A DNA stretch of 64,000 bases from Methylibium petroleiphilum PM1 (GCF_000015725.1 NC_008825.1:1240001-1304000), one strand, 5' to 3'; positions 38,846 to 48,147 are shown, numbered from the stretch's first letter. Notes: generated from the sequence alone by a model not told the origin. Translations and numbers: made by a program.

Positions 38846-40722
38846 GCACCGGCTCCCACGGTCACACGCTTGAGAAAGCCGCTGCCGTTTTCCTCGATCT
38901 CGATGAACGCGAGCTGCAGCTCGCCAGCGTCGGCGGTGGGTTCGCCGGGCTCGCTGTCATGTTCTGTCATCTGCTGCTGCCGCACGTGTTCCGCCTTGCG
39001 CAACAGTCGAACCTTGAACGCCAGCAGGTCTTCGTAGCACTCGTTGGAGAAGCTGCTCGGCAACGCGCCCTCAGCCACCCGGCAGATAAACTCGAATCGA
39101 ACCGGCGTCAGGTCGAACTTGACCGATGCGGCCGCACCCGGGGCGACGTGCACCTCGATGGCCGGCCGCTGCGTGATCTGATCGAAGCGCAGGCGCAGCC
39201 CGGCCCCGTTGCCGACTCGCTTGGCAGGCACTTCGGTGTCGCACAGCACGCTGATCTTTGACTGGCTGAACCCGCCCGAGCTCGCGATGAAGATCGTGTC
39301 GGTGTTGTCGAGCAGAAGGCCCGTCATGACTCGGTTCAGGCCACGCACCATGCGCCCGCGCACGTGAGGCGACACCGCAAGGTTCTGTTCGCAGCACCGC
39401 TGCAGCGCCAGGTAGTCGCCTGCGAAGCGGAACATCGACAGGCTCCAGAATGGATAGGCTGCCGCGTCCTCAGCTGGCAGCGTGAAGAACAGGCGCTGCC
39501 GTTGGTCGCTGAGGCGCTGCACGAAGGCCGCGGCGGTCTGCTCTTCGCGCGCCGACTCGTCACCTTCCAGGTATTGGGCCTGCTGGGTGAGGTACCCGGC
39601 GCCGGCGCCGTAGACCCGGTCGTTGGCCACCAGTCTGTCGAAGTCGATGCGCAACGATTGGTCGTGCTGACCGTACACGAGGAGGCCGTCGATCGTGTTG
39701 GTCGACTCCTCGCCGATGCCGAAAGAACCCAGGGTGCGGAAAACCGTCCGCGCCATCGCGCGACGATGCCCAAGATTTGCACCGAAGACGTTCCGGTAGA
39801 TGCTGGCGCGATCGGTCAGCCGCTCCTCCTGCAGGCGCGCGACGTCGCCGCACGTCATCAGGTTGTCCTTCGCATCCGGGTGACCAAGCAGCATGTTGGC
39901 CACTAGCGCGAGGAGGTCGCGCATCGGCAGGTGGGCGCCGTTCAGGCGGGCGAGGTCGATCAGGTCCTCAAGGCGACTGATGAACAGGCCGGCATCATCG
40001 GCGCCCATCGCGCGCCGACGGTTGGCGGCGATCGGACACTGACGGTCACCGGCGTTCAGCTGGCATCCATCGCAGTGGCTCCAGTCGGGGTGTTCGGTCA
40101 CTGCCTTGATGACCGCGCGGAAGGAGTGGCGCTGAGTCGCGCCGCCGAGGTCGTTGAGCATCAGCCCAGGGATCGTTCGGCCCGGCTCAAGGAAGGCTCG
40201 CTGCACGTCATCGAGGAGCCGAGAGGCCGAGCCGTCCGCGGGCGAGCGGAAGGTGCGCAGCCGGTCGAGGATCTGGCCGTGGTTGCAAGCGATGACGTAG
40301 CCGACCGGGTGGCCCGGCTCAAGCGCGGACGACTCCAGCCCGGCCAACACGGCTAGGCCCTGCTCAGGGGTCAGCTCGCTCAGGTCCTTGACGAAGGTCA
40401 GGGCACGACCGCCGGCGAGTTCCAGCGTCTTGGTCTTCTCGTGCCGATCCCATCCTTTGGGGTCGCCACCCAGCCGCTCCCAGAGCTTGCGTGCGTGGTA
40501 CGTCTTGCCGTCACCGGCGGTGCCGGCGATCAGGATCGACCGCACTTCGCCGGCGGCCACCTTCTCGGCCATGGCATCGACGGAGGGCGTCGGAAGTTCG
40601 ATGGGCCGCACCTGCGCCCGCTTGAGCGCGGCGTTGATGTGCTCGTCGAACAGGTTGCCGTTGGTCGGCAACGGTCCGTAGTTGCGTAGAAATCGAATCC
40701 AGTGTGCTGCGGGTGGCGTCAC
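38842..40722 (-). CDS. DptF/SspF-like P-loop ATPase of the restriction operon
   Basis: 626 aa from a GTG at 40722 with a strong GGGAGG before it. Walker A is IAGTAGDGKTYHARK (residues ~65-79). A cysteine set, HCDGCQLNAGDRQCPIAA (~213-230), could bind zinc. Family-like segments include IACNHGQILDRLR and MRDLLALVANMLLGHPD. DptF proteins are the ATPases of DndFGH restriction, and SspFGH is the counterpart for single-strand phosphorothioation. It is the first gene of the leftward operon, with the promoter presumably in the 384-base gap to its right. Confidence 0.72.
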   Translation of the reverse strand: MTPPAAHWIRFLRNYGPLPTNGNLFDEHINAALKRAQVRPIELPTPSVDAMAEKVAAGEVRSILIAGTAGDGKTYHARKLWERLGGDPKGWDRHEKTKTLELAGGRALTFVKDLSELTPEQGLAVLAGLESSALEPGHPVGYVIACNHGQILDRLRTFRSPADGSASRLLDDVQRAFLEPGRTIPGLMLNDLGGATQRHSFRAVIKAVTEHPDWSHCDGCQLNAGDRQCPIAANRRRAMGADDAGLFISRLEDLIDLARLNGAHLPMRDLLALVANMLLGHPDAKDNLMTCGDVARLQEERLTDRASIYRNVFGANLGHRRAMARTVFRTLGSFGIGEESTNTIDGLLVYGQHDQSLRIDFDRLVANDRVYGAGAGYLTQQAQYLEGDESAREEQTAAAFVQRLSDQRQRLFFTLPAEDAAAYPFWSLSMFRFAGDYLALQRCCEQNLAVSPHVRGRMVRGLNRVMTGLLLDNTDTIFIASSGGFSQSKISVLCDTEVPAKRVGNGAGLRLRFDQITQRPAIEVHVAPGAAASVKFDLTPVRFEFICRVAEGALPSSFSNECYEDLLAFKVRLLRKAEHVRQQQMTEHDSEPGEPTADAGELQLAFIEIEENGSGFLKRVTVGAGA

Positions 40723-41106
40723 GGCCCCCTCCCCTGTGTTGCTCCGTGCCCGTTCCCGGCCGGCGGTTGGATTGCTGGGTTATTTTCGCCCTTGGCAGGC
40801 CAGGACTTTCTAATACAGCGGGAAATGTCGCTCCTTGTAAACCGAACGCGACACGAGCGGGCGGAGTGCAGATGCTCTGTGCCGCAAGCGGGGCAGCTTG
40901 GGGTAGGGAAAACGCGGACCCGGATCTGAGAGGGGTTCGAGGCGGCGTAGCCACCAGGAACGTCACCCGGGCAGGTCGGCCCCTACCGGTGGCCCCTTAC
41001 GGGTCAAAGGGGGCGGCGGTTTCGTGTGCCGCGCTGAAGTAGGCAGCCGGCATGCCAAGCGCATCGGCGACACTTCGACCTCCAGGTCAATGGCAGCGGG
41101 GGCACG
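40723..41106. other. Divergent intergenic region between the F-G-H-E operon and rightward genes
   Basis: 384 bases with no convincing gene. The part next to the leftward operon is AT-richer (around 40780-40850) and probably holds its promoter. The rest is GC-rich with short G and C runs near 40975-41025 (CCCTTACGGGTCAAAGGGGG). No clear terminator or operator was identified. Confidence 0.5.
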
Positions 41107-41688
41107 ATGGGCATTGCAGAGGGCTTCTATGCCAACGTCACGCTGACGGATGTGCTCCTGGCGTCAGCGTACTACCCGATCCTGGTGGACTTGGCCAAGC
41201 ACAAGCATCGTCTCACCTATGGCGAACTGGTCGAACGCGCGAAGGCCGAGTATCCGGAGAGGCCGGTGGTGCAGAAGGCCATTGCGGTGTCCACTGGTCG
41301 CCGGCTCGATGTGGTCCGCATGTTCACGAGCGAACGAGGTCTTCCGGACCTGACTTCCCTCGTCATTAACAAGGGTTCTGGCGAGTGCGGCAGTGGCTTC
41401 ACTCGCCACTTCGATCCAGTCGCCGCCCGCGAACGAGTTTTCGAGTTCGACTGGAGCACGGTGAGCCTGGACTTCGCCTGCTTCGTCAAGTCGACCGAGG
41501 TCGCGGTGCAACCGCGCAAGAGGGTGAAGGAGCCGCGCGCTCGTGAGCTAATGGCGATCTTCTACCAACAGCACAAGGCGACGTTGCCGCCGGCCGTGCG
41601 CGATCGCCGCGAGGTGATCGTCGAGCTGATCATGGAAGGCTTTGCAGAGCACGAAGCCTTTGCGCTGGCCATCCGAGACGTCGGATAG
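41107..41688 (+). CDS. Unknown protein, possibly winged-helix, next to the defence operon
   Basis: 193 aa from the ATG at 41107. The N-terminal 100 residues look like a small DNA-binding-type fold (LAKHKHRLTYGELVERAKAE). It also has GLPDLTSLVINKGSGECGSG, a segment seen in many restriction-associated proteins of unknown function. The C-terminal part is basic and helical (KEPRARELMAIFYQQHK). It is transcribed away from the F-G-H-E operon. A defence-related role is only a guess from position. Confidence 0.6.
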   Translation: MGIAEGFYANVTLTDVLLASAYYPILVDLAKHKHRLTYGELVERAKAEYPERPVVQKAIAVSTGRRLDVVRMFTSERGLPDLTSLVINKGSGECGSGFTRHFDPVAARERVFEFDWSTVSLDFACFVKSTEVAVQPRKRVKEPRARELMAIFYQQHKATLPPAVRDRREVIVELIMEGFAEHEAFALAIRDVG

Positions 41689-41777
41689 CAGTCGTATGGC
41701 AACACTGACAATGATCGTTGCACCTGAGGCGTGGCGGTAGTGCGGTGCTCGATGCGGAGGATCGTGGAGGCTGCCGG

Positions 41778-42152
41778 ATGAAGTTGGAATCGGGGAGAGC
41801 ATCGATCGTGATTCGCACCGGTACCCCTGGAACGGTGGTTTTCGAGGTGATGGGTTCGACTGGGGAGGTGCTGGCGAAGAGCATGCCGTTTCCCACGATC
41901 TGCCGCCTTGAGGCGGCGTTGGCAAGCATGGGCGCCGCGGTCGATGGGACATGGCGGGCCACGTGTGGTCCGGAAGGAGGGACGTTGCTGCTGGTCGGTC
42001 GTCGGCGAATCCCACTTCATGGAACGCCTTCGGAGGCCGAAGTATCCCTTGCCATTCAGGTCGTCGCGGAAGCGCGGATCATTGACCTGCGCCCGGAAGG
42101 CCGAAGAAGACAGGATCTGACCGGGCTGCGATGTGACCTTTCCGATGGATAG
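41778..42152 (+). CDS. Unknown small protein, possibly DUF1508/YegP-like
   Basis: 124 aa from the ATG at 41778, chosen because GGAGG lies seven bases upstream; the open frame starts earlier. The middle segment FEVMGSTGEVLAKSMPFPTI followed by a short helix loosely resembles the strand-turn-strand-helix repeat of DUF1508 (YegP). The match is weak. The rest is mainly beta-like. The function is unknown. Confidence 0.5.
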   Translation: MKLESGRASIVIRTGTPGTVVFEVMGSTGEVLAKSMPFPTICRLEAALASMGAAVDGTWRATCGPEGGTLLLVGRRRIPLHGTPSEAEVSLAIQVVAEARIIDLRPEGRRRQDLTGLRCDLSDG

Positions 42153-42207
42153 GTGGCTCACCTCCTGAGCCAGTGGGCGTACATACTCTCTGTCGAAAGG
42201 GTCGGGC

Positions 42208-42852
42208 ATGAACAATCTCGAGCAGTCCATCGAACGAAAAGGCGTGCCGGTAGTGGCAGCGACAGACGCCTTCTACCGGGAGAACGCGCAGTCGTACTTC
42301 GACCGGACCTTCGGTCTTTCCATGGTCCATCTCTATCGCCCGTTCTTGGAGGCGGTCGGCGAGCATGGCCGGATCTTGGACGTTGGATCCGGTTCAGGCC
42401 GTGACGTCAAAGCCTTTCGGGCATTGGGTTACGACGCCTTCGGTATCGAGGCGTCGCCGGAACTTGCCACCCTAGCGTCGCGCCACGTAGGGCCGTACTT
42501 CACGGTCGCGCGCGCGGAGTCCTTCGAGACGAACGAGCGGTTCGATGCAATCTGGGCATGCGCTTCGCTTTTGCATTTGCGTCGTTCAGAGCTTTACGGA
42601 ACCATCAGAAGCTTGCGAGATCTGCTCAGACCCGGTGGAGTCTTCTTCGCAACAGTCCAAGTCGGCGTCGGCGACCAAGTGCAATCGGACGGGCGCCGAT
42701 ACACGTACTACAGCGCTGCAGAGTTCGAGGATGCGATCACGGAAAGCGGTCTTCAGGTGCTCCGGTCCTGGGAAAGCAAGGATGTGATGCGGCCGGACGG
42801 TCCGCTATGGATCAACGTCCTCGCTCGCCGTGGAGCTGAACCGTCCCGCTAA
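42208..42852 (+). CDS. Class I SAM-dependent methyltransferase
   Basis: 214 aa. The SAM-binding motif is RILDVGSGSGRDVKAFRALG (residues ~54-73), then YDAFGIEASPELATLA, FDAIWACASLLHL and LLRPGGVFFATVQVG. This is the small-molecule or protein type (Methyltransf_11/25-like). There is no DNA methylase signature such as DPPY or NPPY. The substrate is unknown. Its stop overlaps the stop of the convergent membrane-protein gene. It could be part of the defence locus or unrelated cargo. Confidence 0.8.
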   Translation: MNNLEQSIERKGVPVVAATDAFYRENAQSYFDRTFGLSMVHLYRPFLEAVGEHGRILDVGSGSGRDVKAFRALGYDAFGIEASPELATLASRHVGPYFTVARAESFETNERFDAIWACASLLHLRRSELYGTIRSLRDLLRPGGVFFATVQVGVGDQVQSDGRRYTYYSAAEFEDAITESGLQVLRSWESKDVMRPDGPLWINVLARRGAEPSR

Positions 42853-43877
42853 GCTGTTGGCTGGGCAACTGAAGGTTTCGCCAGCTCGGCAAGAAGCTCA
42901 TCGGCTCCTGCCCGGACGAGTCTCTGAATGCTGTTTGGAAACGCGGCTGCTTCCCTGACTTTGAGGGGAGCTCCGATTGCGACCTTCGCCTCGTCTTGAG
43001 GCTCTTGCGCCCCTGCATGGAGTTCCTTTAGGACCTCAAAGTGCGCCAGGTACTTTCCGAAGGAAGCCAAGAGCTCGGCGTGGTGCGGCATCACCAAGCC
43101 AGCCTTCTCCCCTATTAGCTTTGAGATGCTGCTGCCGATGTCGACAATCCTGTCGAAGTAGCCATCGACACCGAGGCCGCGGCCGTAGACGATGCTCCAG
43201 TCCATGATCGTTCGGAACTTGCGCCAGGCTCCTGTGGTCTCGTCGTAGATCTCAAAGAATCGGCCATCTGGATCGACCTCCTTCAGCTGATCGGCTTCGC
43301 CGGAAAGCGTCAAGTCCCGGAAGCGGTTTGGGTCCTGACTGATGAGAGCTTCATTCATCCGACGGTAGACCTCATTGGACCCGTCGAACAGCGCGCGCAG
43401 AGGTCCATACAGCTCCATGAACTGCCGCACTCGCCAATCGAACAGCGTTTGCCGGACTTCGTGGTTCGCCTTCTTGTCGGCCAGGTTCTCATCCAGGATC
43501 GCACGCTTGGCGGCCTGCTGATCCTGATGCTCGAGCAGGCGTGCTTGCATGAAGTACCCGATGCCACCTGTGATCAGTCCGCCGATCAAGACGGAGATCA
43601 GCGTGGTCAAAGGTGTCGTCCACCACGCTGACGGCAGCTTTCCTTCGATCCGGGCGACCGCTGATTCAAGGCCAGTCAGCGACTTCGTTAACGCAGCTTC
43701 ATCTGGTTGCGATCCCTTGCCGTGGCCTGTCGCTGCGGGCGCTGGTGGAGGACTGACCTGGGTCGTTATCACTGGCGCCACCGCCGCGGAGTCAACGGCT
43801 TTCGGTGGGGGCGTCTGCTGCGCGCTGGCCAGCGTTGTCACGGTGGCCAAGGCAAACGCGATGAGCCATGTCTTCAT
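42849..43877 (-). CDS. Membrane-anchored protein of unknown function
   Basis: 342 aa from the ATG at 43877, which has GGAGGG just before it. It starts with a signal-like segment (MKTWLIAFALATVTTLASAQ) and a Pro-rich stretch. A single clear transmembrane helix (TTLISVLIGGLITGGIGYFM) lies near residue 100. The helix is followed by a charged, coiled-coil-like part (LLEHQDQQAAKRAILDENLA). The large C-terminal domain is not recognised. Its topology is unclear: if the first segment is cleaved, the C-terminal domain would be cytoplasmic. Membrane effectors are common in phage defence islands, but no toxin motif is visible. Confidence 0.65.
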   Translation of the reverse strand: MKTWLIAFALATVTTLASAQQTPPPKAVDSAAVAPVITTQVSPPPAPAATGHGKGSQPDEAALTKSLTGLESAVARIEGKLPSAWWTTPLTTLISVLIGGLITGGIGYFMQARLLEHQDQQAAKRAILDENLADKKANHEVRQTLFDWRVRQFMELYGPLRALFDGSNEVYRRMNEALISQDPNRFRDLTLSGEADQLKEVDPDGRFFEIYDETTGAWRKFRTIMDWSIVYGRGLGVDGYFDRIVDIGSSISKLIGEKAGLVMPHHAELLASFGKYLAHFEVLKELHAGAQEPQDEAKVAIGAPLKVREAAAFPNSIQRLVRAGADELLAELAKPSVAQPTA

Positions 43878-44055
43878 GTTCCCTCCGGAGCGCGTTGATC
43901 GCGAATTGTGCCGCCATCGGAAGGCAGCCACCGCTCGTGCGGCCGACGTGAAGAAGGGCGCTAACATGATGCTGCCGTGCTGGAATGTTGCGCACGGGCA
44001 GACCGCCTGGAGCGACGCAGCGGTCGAGTTAAGCGGTGCACTTGGAGAGGCCTCG

Positions 44056-46617
44056 ATGCGCAACGGCGCGGGGAAGCGGGTCGGCGACGACCTCTACGTC
44101 CATCTCGAGTTCGTTGACGATCTCGCGGATTCGTCGCAACGCGCGATCATTCGGAATGCGCTTCAGCGGCTCGACGATGGAGGGCGAGCGTTGGCCAACG
44201 TCGCGAAGATCAACACCCGCTCACAGCGCGTTTCACTTCTCGCCTACCCGGAGTTCGATGACGAGCCGTTTCCAGCCCTTGCTTTGAGCTGGTCCCCAGG
44301 GAGGAGCGGCAACAGCGAGCCAGTGCTACGGTCCTATGTCGAATCGCTGAACCCACCGATCCTGCACAGGAAGGAGCTGCTGGTGTCGGATCGGCATCCT
44401 GCGCGGGAACGTTGGTGCGCGATGACCTCACAGGCCGAAGCGCTCGGCTTGTTCGACGATCCGCTGTCAATCGGCTTCCGAATGAACTGGGAGCGACACA
44501 TTGCGGCAAAGGGATATCAGCTGCTCGGTGGCCAGCTCGCGCCGTTGGGCAACGCCATCGACGATGTTGATGGGCGGGCGAACCGGGTAGGGCAATGTGT
44601 TCAGCGTCACCTGACCGCGCTCGGGCGGTCGGCGCTCTCGGCACCGGTCCAGACTTTGCTGCGGTTGGGTTTGCTAAGCCGCGAGATGTCATTCTTCGAC
44701 TATGGCTGCGGACGAGGCGACGACCTGTCAACGCTCAGTGGCGAAGGTTTCGCTGCCCAAGGCTGGGATCCTCACTACGCGCCGAACAGGCCGCTCTCCA
44801 CTGCCGAAGTGGTCAACGTCGGCTTCGTGATCAACGTCATCGAAGATCCCGCGGAGCGCGTCGACGTGCTCCACCGCGCTTTCTCCCTCGCCCAGCGCGT
44901 GATGTCCGTGGCAGTGATGCTGTACGGACCGGAGAACGCTGGAAAGCCATTCGGCGATGGCTTCATGACGTCGAGGGGCACGTTCCAGAAGTACTTTCAG
45001 CAGGCGGAACTGAAAGACTACCTCGAGCAGGCGCTGCACCAGGAGGCAATCCTTGTTGGGCCAGGCATGGCATTGGTCTTCAAGGACAAGGATTGGGAGC
45101 AGCGATACCTCGCCGGCCGATACAGACGGCGCGACGTGACGGAGCGCCTGCTTGCTGTCCGGCCGAGGCCGCCCAAGCCAGTCAGGGAGCAACCTGTCCG
45201 TGAGATCGCCGCGCCACGGACGCCTGAACCGCCACATCCACTGCTCACGGAGCTGTGGCGTGCAACCCTTGACCTGGGCCGATACCCAGAAGAGGCTGAG
45301 ATTGACAGGCTGCCGGAACTCATCGACGTCTTCGGCAGCTTGGGCCGAGCCATCAGGAAGATGGTCCGCAGCTTCGATGGGGCTATGCTGGCGAAGGCGC
45401 AGGCGGCGCGCGCCGACGACTTGCTGCTCTACTTCGCGATCCAGCAGTTCAGCAAGCGCCCTCGGTATCGTCAGCTGGAGGTCCGCCTACAGCGAGACGT
45501 CAAGGCGTTCTTTGGTGACTATGCGAGTGCCCAGGCGGCCGGTATGGAACTGCTCACTCGTGCGGCTGATGGAGATGCGCTGCTCACGGCTTGCCGAGAA
45601 GCGGTGACTAGCGGGCTCGGCTGGCTGGACGCCGACAAGCTGCAGCTTCATGTCTCGCTGGTCGAGCGGCTCCCGATTGTCTTGCGCGCCTTCGTTTCGT
45701 GCGGCCTCCTGGTCTACGGTGACCTGGGCAAAGTGGATCTCGTCAAGGTGCACTGCGGCTCAGGGAAACTGACGCTGATGCAGTTCGAAAACTTCGATGC
45801 ACAGCCACTGCCGCTGATGACCAGGCGCATCAAGGTGAACGTACGCCGCGCCGACTACGACCTCTTCGTGTACGGGGCCGAATACCCCAAGCCGCCTCTC
45901 TATCTCAAGGGTCGCTACATGCACGAAGAAATGGCGCACTACGAAGAGCAGGAAGCCTTCGATCGGGCACTGGAGGAAGCTGGTGTCCTGGGCAGCGCCG
46001 AACATGGACCGACCTATGAGCAGCTGGAGAAGAGCTTGGCAAGGCGCAGGCTGGAGGTCAAAGGCTTTTCCCTTCGCCGCAGCACGACCATCCCATCGCT
46101 CGACGAAGCGTGTGGCGCGACGCTTTCCTACCGCAGCTTCATCGAGTGCGGCGAAACCCAGGCGCGGCTGCGGCTGCCCAACACCCCGCTGAATCCGGAG
46201 AGCTATAACGCCTTGTACGACTTGGCCGTGAAGCTGCTCGATCCGATCGTGGAGTACTTCGGCGCGATCCGCTTGACCTATGGCTTCTGTTCCCCTGGTC
46301 TGGGCGCGCACATCAAGAGGCGGGTGGCACCCGACTTGGACCAGCATGCGGCACATGAACTGAACCGGCGCGGCCAGCCGCTTTGCGAGCGCGGTGGCGC
46401 CGCATGCGACTTCATCGTCGACGATGAGAACATGGAGGAGGTCGCCGATTGGATTGTCGAGAACCTCCCTTTCGATCGGCTCTACTACTACGGGAAGGAC
46501 AGGCCGATCCACCTCAGCTATTCGCCTACCGAGTTGGGAGAGGCGATCGAGTTGCGGGCTGGACCTTCCGGCCGCCTGGTGCCCCGGCGCTACAAGTCGG
46601 CAGGAACTCCCAAGTGA
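44056..46617 (+). CDS. DNA phosphorothioation-associated putative methyltransferase with an M15-peptidase-like C-terminus
   Basis: 853 aa from the ATG at 44056 (GGAGAGG precedes it; the open frame runs upstream but overlaps the divergent gene). The N-terminal ~200 residues match the lead region of PT-associated methyltransferases (ILHRKELLVSDRHPARERW). The SAM site is FFDYGCGRGDDLSTL (residues ~213-227), with VNVGFVINVIEDP further on. The last ~110 residues read like a Hedgehog/M15 zinc peptidase: YGFCSPGLGAHI, then DQHAAHEL, RGGAACDFIVDD, FDRLYYYG and IHLSYSP. His, Asp and His could hold zinc. The substrate of either half is unknown. Such proteins accompany Dnd and Ssp loci. Confidence 0.78.
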   Translation: MRNGAGKRVGDDLYVHLEFVDDLADSSQRAIIRNALQRLDDGGRALANVAKINTRSQRVSLLAYPEFDDEPFPALALSWSPGRSGNSEPVLRSYVESLNPPILHRKELLVSDRHPARERWCAMTSQAEALGLFDDPLSIGFRMNWERHIAAKGYQLLGGQLAPLGNAIDDVDGRANRVGQCVQRHLTALGRSALSAPVQTLLRLGLLSREMSFFDYGCGRGDDLSTLSGEGFAAQGWDPHYAPNRPLSTAEVVNVGFVINVIEDPAERVDVLHRAFSLAQRVMSVAVMLYGPENAGKPFGDGFMTSRGTFQKYFQQAELKDYLEQALHQEAILVGPGMALVFKDKDWEQRYLAGRYRRRDVTERLLAVRPRPPKPVREQPVREIAAPRTPEPPHPLLTELWRATLDLGRYPEEAEIDRLPELIDVFGSLGRAIRKMVRSFDGAMLAKAQAARADDLLLYFAIQQFSKRPRYRQLEVRLQRDVKAFFGDYASAQAAGMELLTRAADGDALLTACREAVTSGLGWLDADKLQLHVSLVERLPIVLRAFVSCGLLVYGDLGKVDLVKVHCGSGKLTLMQFENFDAQPLPLMTRRIKVNVRRADYDLFVYGAEYPKPPLYLKGRYMHEEMAHYEEQEAFDRALEEAGVLGSAEHGPTYEQLEKSLARRRLEVKGFSLRRSTTIPSLDEACGATLSYRSFIECGETQARLRLPNTPLNPESYNALYDLAVKLLDPIVEYFGAIRLTYGFCSPGLGAHIKRRVAPDLDQHAAHELNRRGQPLCERGGAACDFIVDDENMEEVADWIVENLPFDRLYYYGKDRPIHLSYSPTELGEAIELRAGPSGRLVPRRYKSAGTPK

Positions 46618-46653
46618 GCTGTTCGAGACGACCTGCCGCCGGACGAAAAGCCA

Positions 46654-47163
46654 CTAACCCCCGAGCTGTTCGAAGACGTAGAAGCTGATCGAGTCTGGCG
46701 CAATCTTCACCCGCAGCGCTTCCCTGCCACGTCGCCGCGCCTTCTCCTTCGCAGCTGCAAAGGACTCAGCAGAATCGGCGACCCCCATGCGGGCGGCATC
46801 GACACTGGCTCCCTCATCCAGGGCGTAGGCGCAGTCAACGACCAGCAGATCTGCTTGCTCACCGACTTGTGCGAGGCCGAGTGGGTTCGCGCAACTTCTG
46901 CCAAAGAAGTCGTTCAGCCGAACGTCGACATCGACGTGGTTACGAAGTGCCGCGCACAGTTGCTCGTGCTGCTCGCGCTCGCGCTCGCAGTACGGCGCAC
47001 CAAGATCGTCCCTTGCAACGCAGACCAACTTCCCGGCTGTGCGCGCTGAATTGATCTTGCTGCGTGCCTCGGTCTGGGAAAGGTGACGCTTCTTGACGGT
47101 ACCGATCGGGAAGTTCGACAGATCAACGTCCCAGAACGAGAGATAGGTGATCGGATCATCCAT
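46654..47163 (-). CDS. Unknown protein convergent with the PT-associated methyltransferase
   Basis: 169 aa from the ATG at 47163 (MDDPITYLSFWDVDLSNFPI). A basic, helical N-terminal part (VKKRHLSQTEARSKINSART) precedes RHDDLGAPYC-like sequence (ARDDLGAPYCERERE) and a segment with LLVVDCAYAL. No known domain was recognised. It ends 36 bases from the methyltransferase stop in the opposite direction. It may belong to the defence locus, but this is only proximity. Confidence 0.55.
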   Translation of the reverse strand: MDDPITYLSFWDVDLSNFPIGTVKKRHLSQTEARSKINSARTAGKLVCVARDDLGAPYCEREREQHEQLCAALRNHVDVDVRLNDFFGRSCANPLGLAQVGEQADLLVVDCAYALDEGASVDAARMGVADSAESFAAAKEKARRRGREALRVKIAPDSISFYVFEQLGG

Positions 47164-47268
47164 GGCGTTTTGTGCCTCATGGCACGCGGGCGACCTCGAC
47201 ATTATGGAGTCCACGCCACGCGCGCGGCTGGCGCACTGCGGCTCGAACAGACCGCGCTTTCCTCTGGC

Positions 47269-48147
47269 CTACTCCAGCGCTGTGGCTTCCACGATCGCCG
47301 CAAACTGCTCCAACATCTCCGGCTGCTGCTGCTTCAGGTACTTCGCCACCTTCGCGTTCTCAAGAAGCTTGGCGAGGTAGCCCCTGGCCAAGACAAGGTT
47401 TAACACGTCCTGCCCGTACGACTGCTCGACCAACCGATACTGGCCCTGCAGGTTCGCCATCTCGCGCTCCATGCGCGCCATCTGCTCGGGCGTCACGCCG
47501 CTCACTTTCCGTGGCCGCATTCCGTCCACCAAGGCCGACGCTGAAGTCGCGACAAGCAGCGCCTCGGCATAGGCCACAGTGAGGTTGTTCGCGGAAATCA
47601 TCAACTCCGCGCACTCCACCTGGCGCGTCGGCTTCATCTTGCGGATCACCCGGCCCAGCTCAGCCGAGAACTGCCGGTCCTTGAAGAGCTCGACAGCCTC
47701 CGGGCAGATCCCGTCCAGGAGGTTCACCTTCTTGGCGATATGGCTCACGTCCACACTGAGCGCGCTGGCCAACCGTTCGGGTGAGACACCCCGATCGATC
47801 GCGCGTCGGATCATGTAGTGCTCCTGGATCGTCGACAGGCGGTTGATCCGGTTGTTGTAGGTGTAAGCCTCGTCGTCGGTGGCGACCAAGCAGGGTGCGT
47901 CCTCCTGCCCCAGGTCGCGCAGCACCACCAGCCGCACGTGCCCGTCTAGTAGAAGGTGCTGGCCCGTGCCGGCGTCCATCGCCGCAACGGAGAGCGGCTC
48001 AATCAGCCCGATCTCCTGGATTGACGCCCGGATCTGCCTGAACTTCCGCGACGTCGCCAGACCAGCCGGCACCTTGCGCGAAGGCAGGATCCGATCCAAC
48101 GGCACCACCAGCGGCGCCGGCACAAAACCCAAGGCAACACCAGTCAT
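47269..48147 (-). CDS. ParB-like protein with RepB-type C-terminus (second of a pair)
   Basis: 292 aa from the ATG at 48147, overlapping the upstream stop by four bases (ATGA). The ParB N-terminal core is visible: VVPLDRILPSRKVP, IRASIQEIGLIEPLSV and LLLDGHVRLVVLRDLG. A helix-turn-helix follows (RLASALSVDVSHIAKKVNLL) and then a long helical tail typical of RepB-type partition proteins. No ParA is nearby, so ordinary plasmid partition is unlikely. Instead it is one of two ParB-like genes that regularly follow a large serine recombinase on proteobacterial islands. A role in directing the recombinase is plausible. Confidence 0.8.
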   Translation of the reverse strand: MTGVALGFVPAPLVVPLDRILPSRKVPAGLATSRKFRQIRASIQEIGLIEPLSVAAMDAGTGQHLLLDGHVRLVVLRDLGQEDAPCLVATDDEAYTYNNRINRLSTIQEHYMIRRAIDRGVSPERLASALSVDVSHIAKKVNLLDGICPEAVELFKDRQFSAELGRVIRKMKPTRQVECAELMISANNLTVAYAEALLVATSASALVDGMRPRKVSGVTPEQMARMEREMANLQGQYRLVEQSYGQDVLNLVLARGYLAKLLENAKVAKYLKQQQPEMLEQFAAIVEATALE

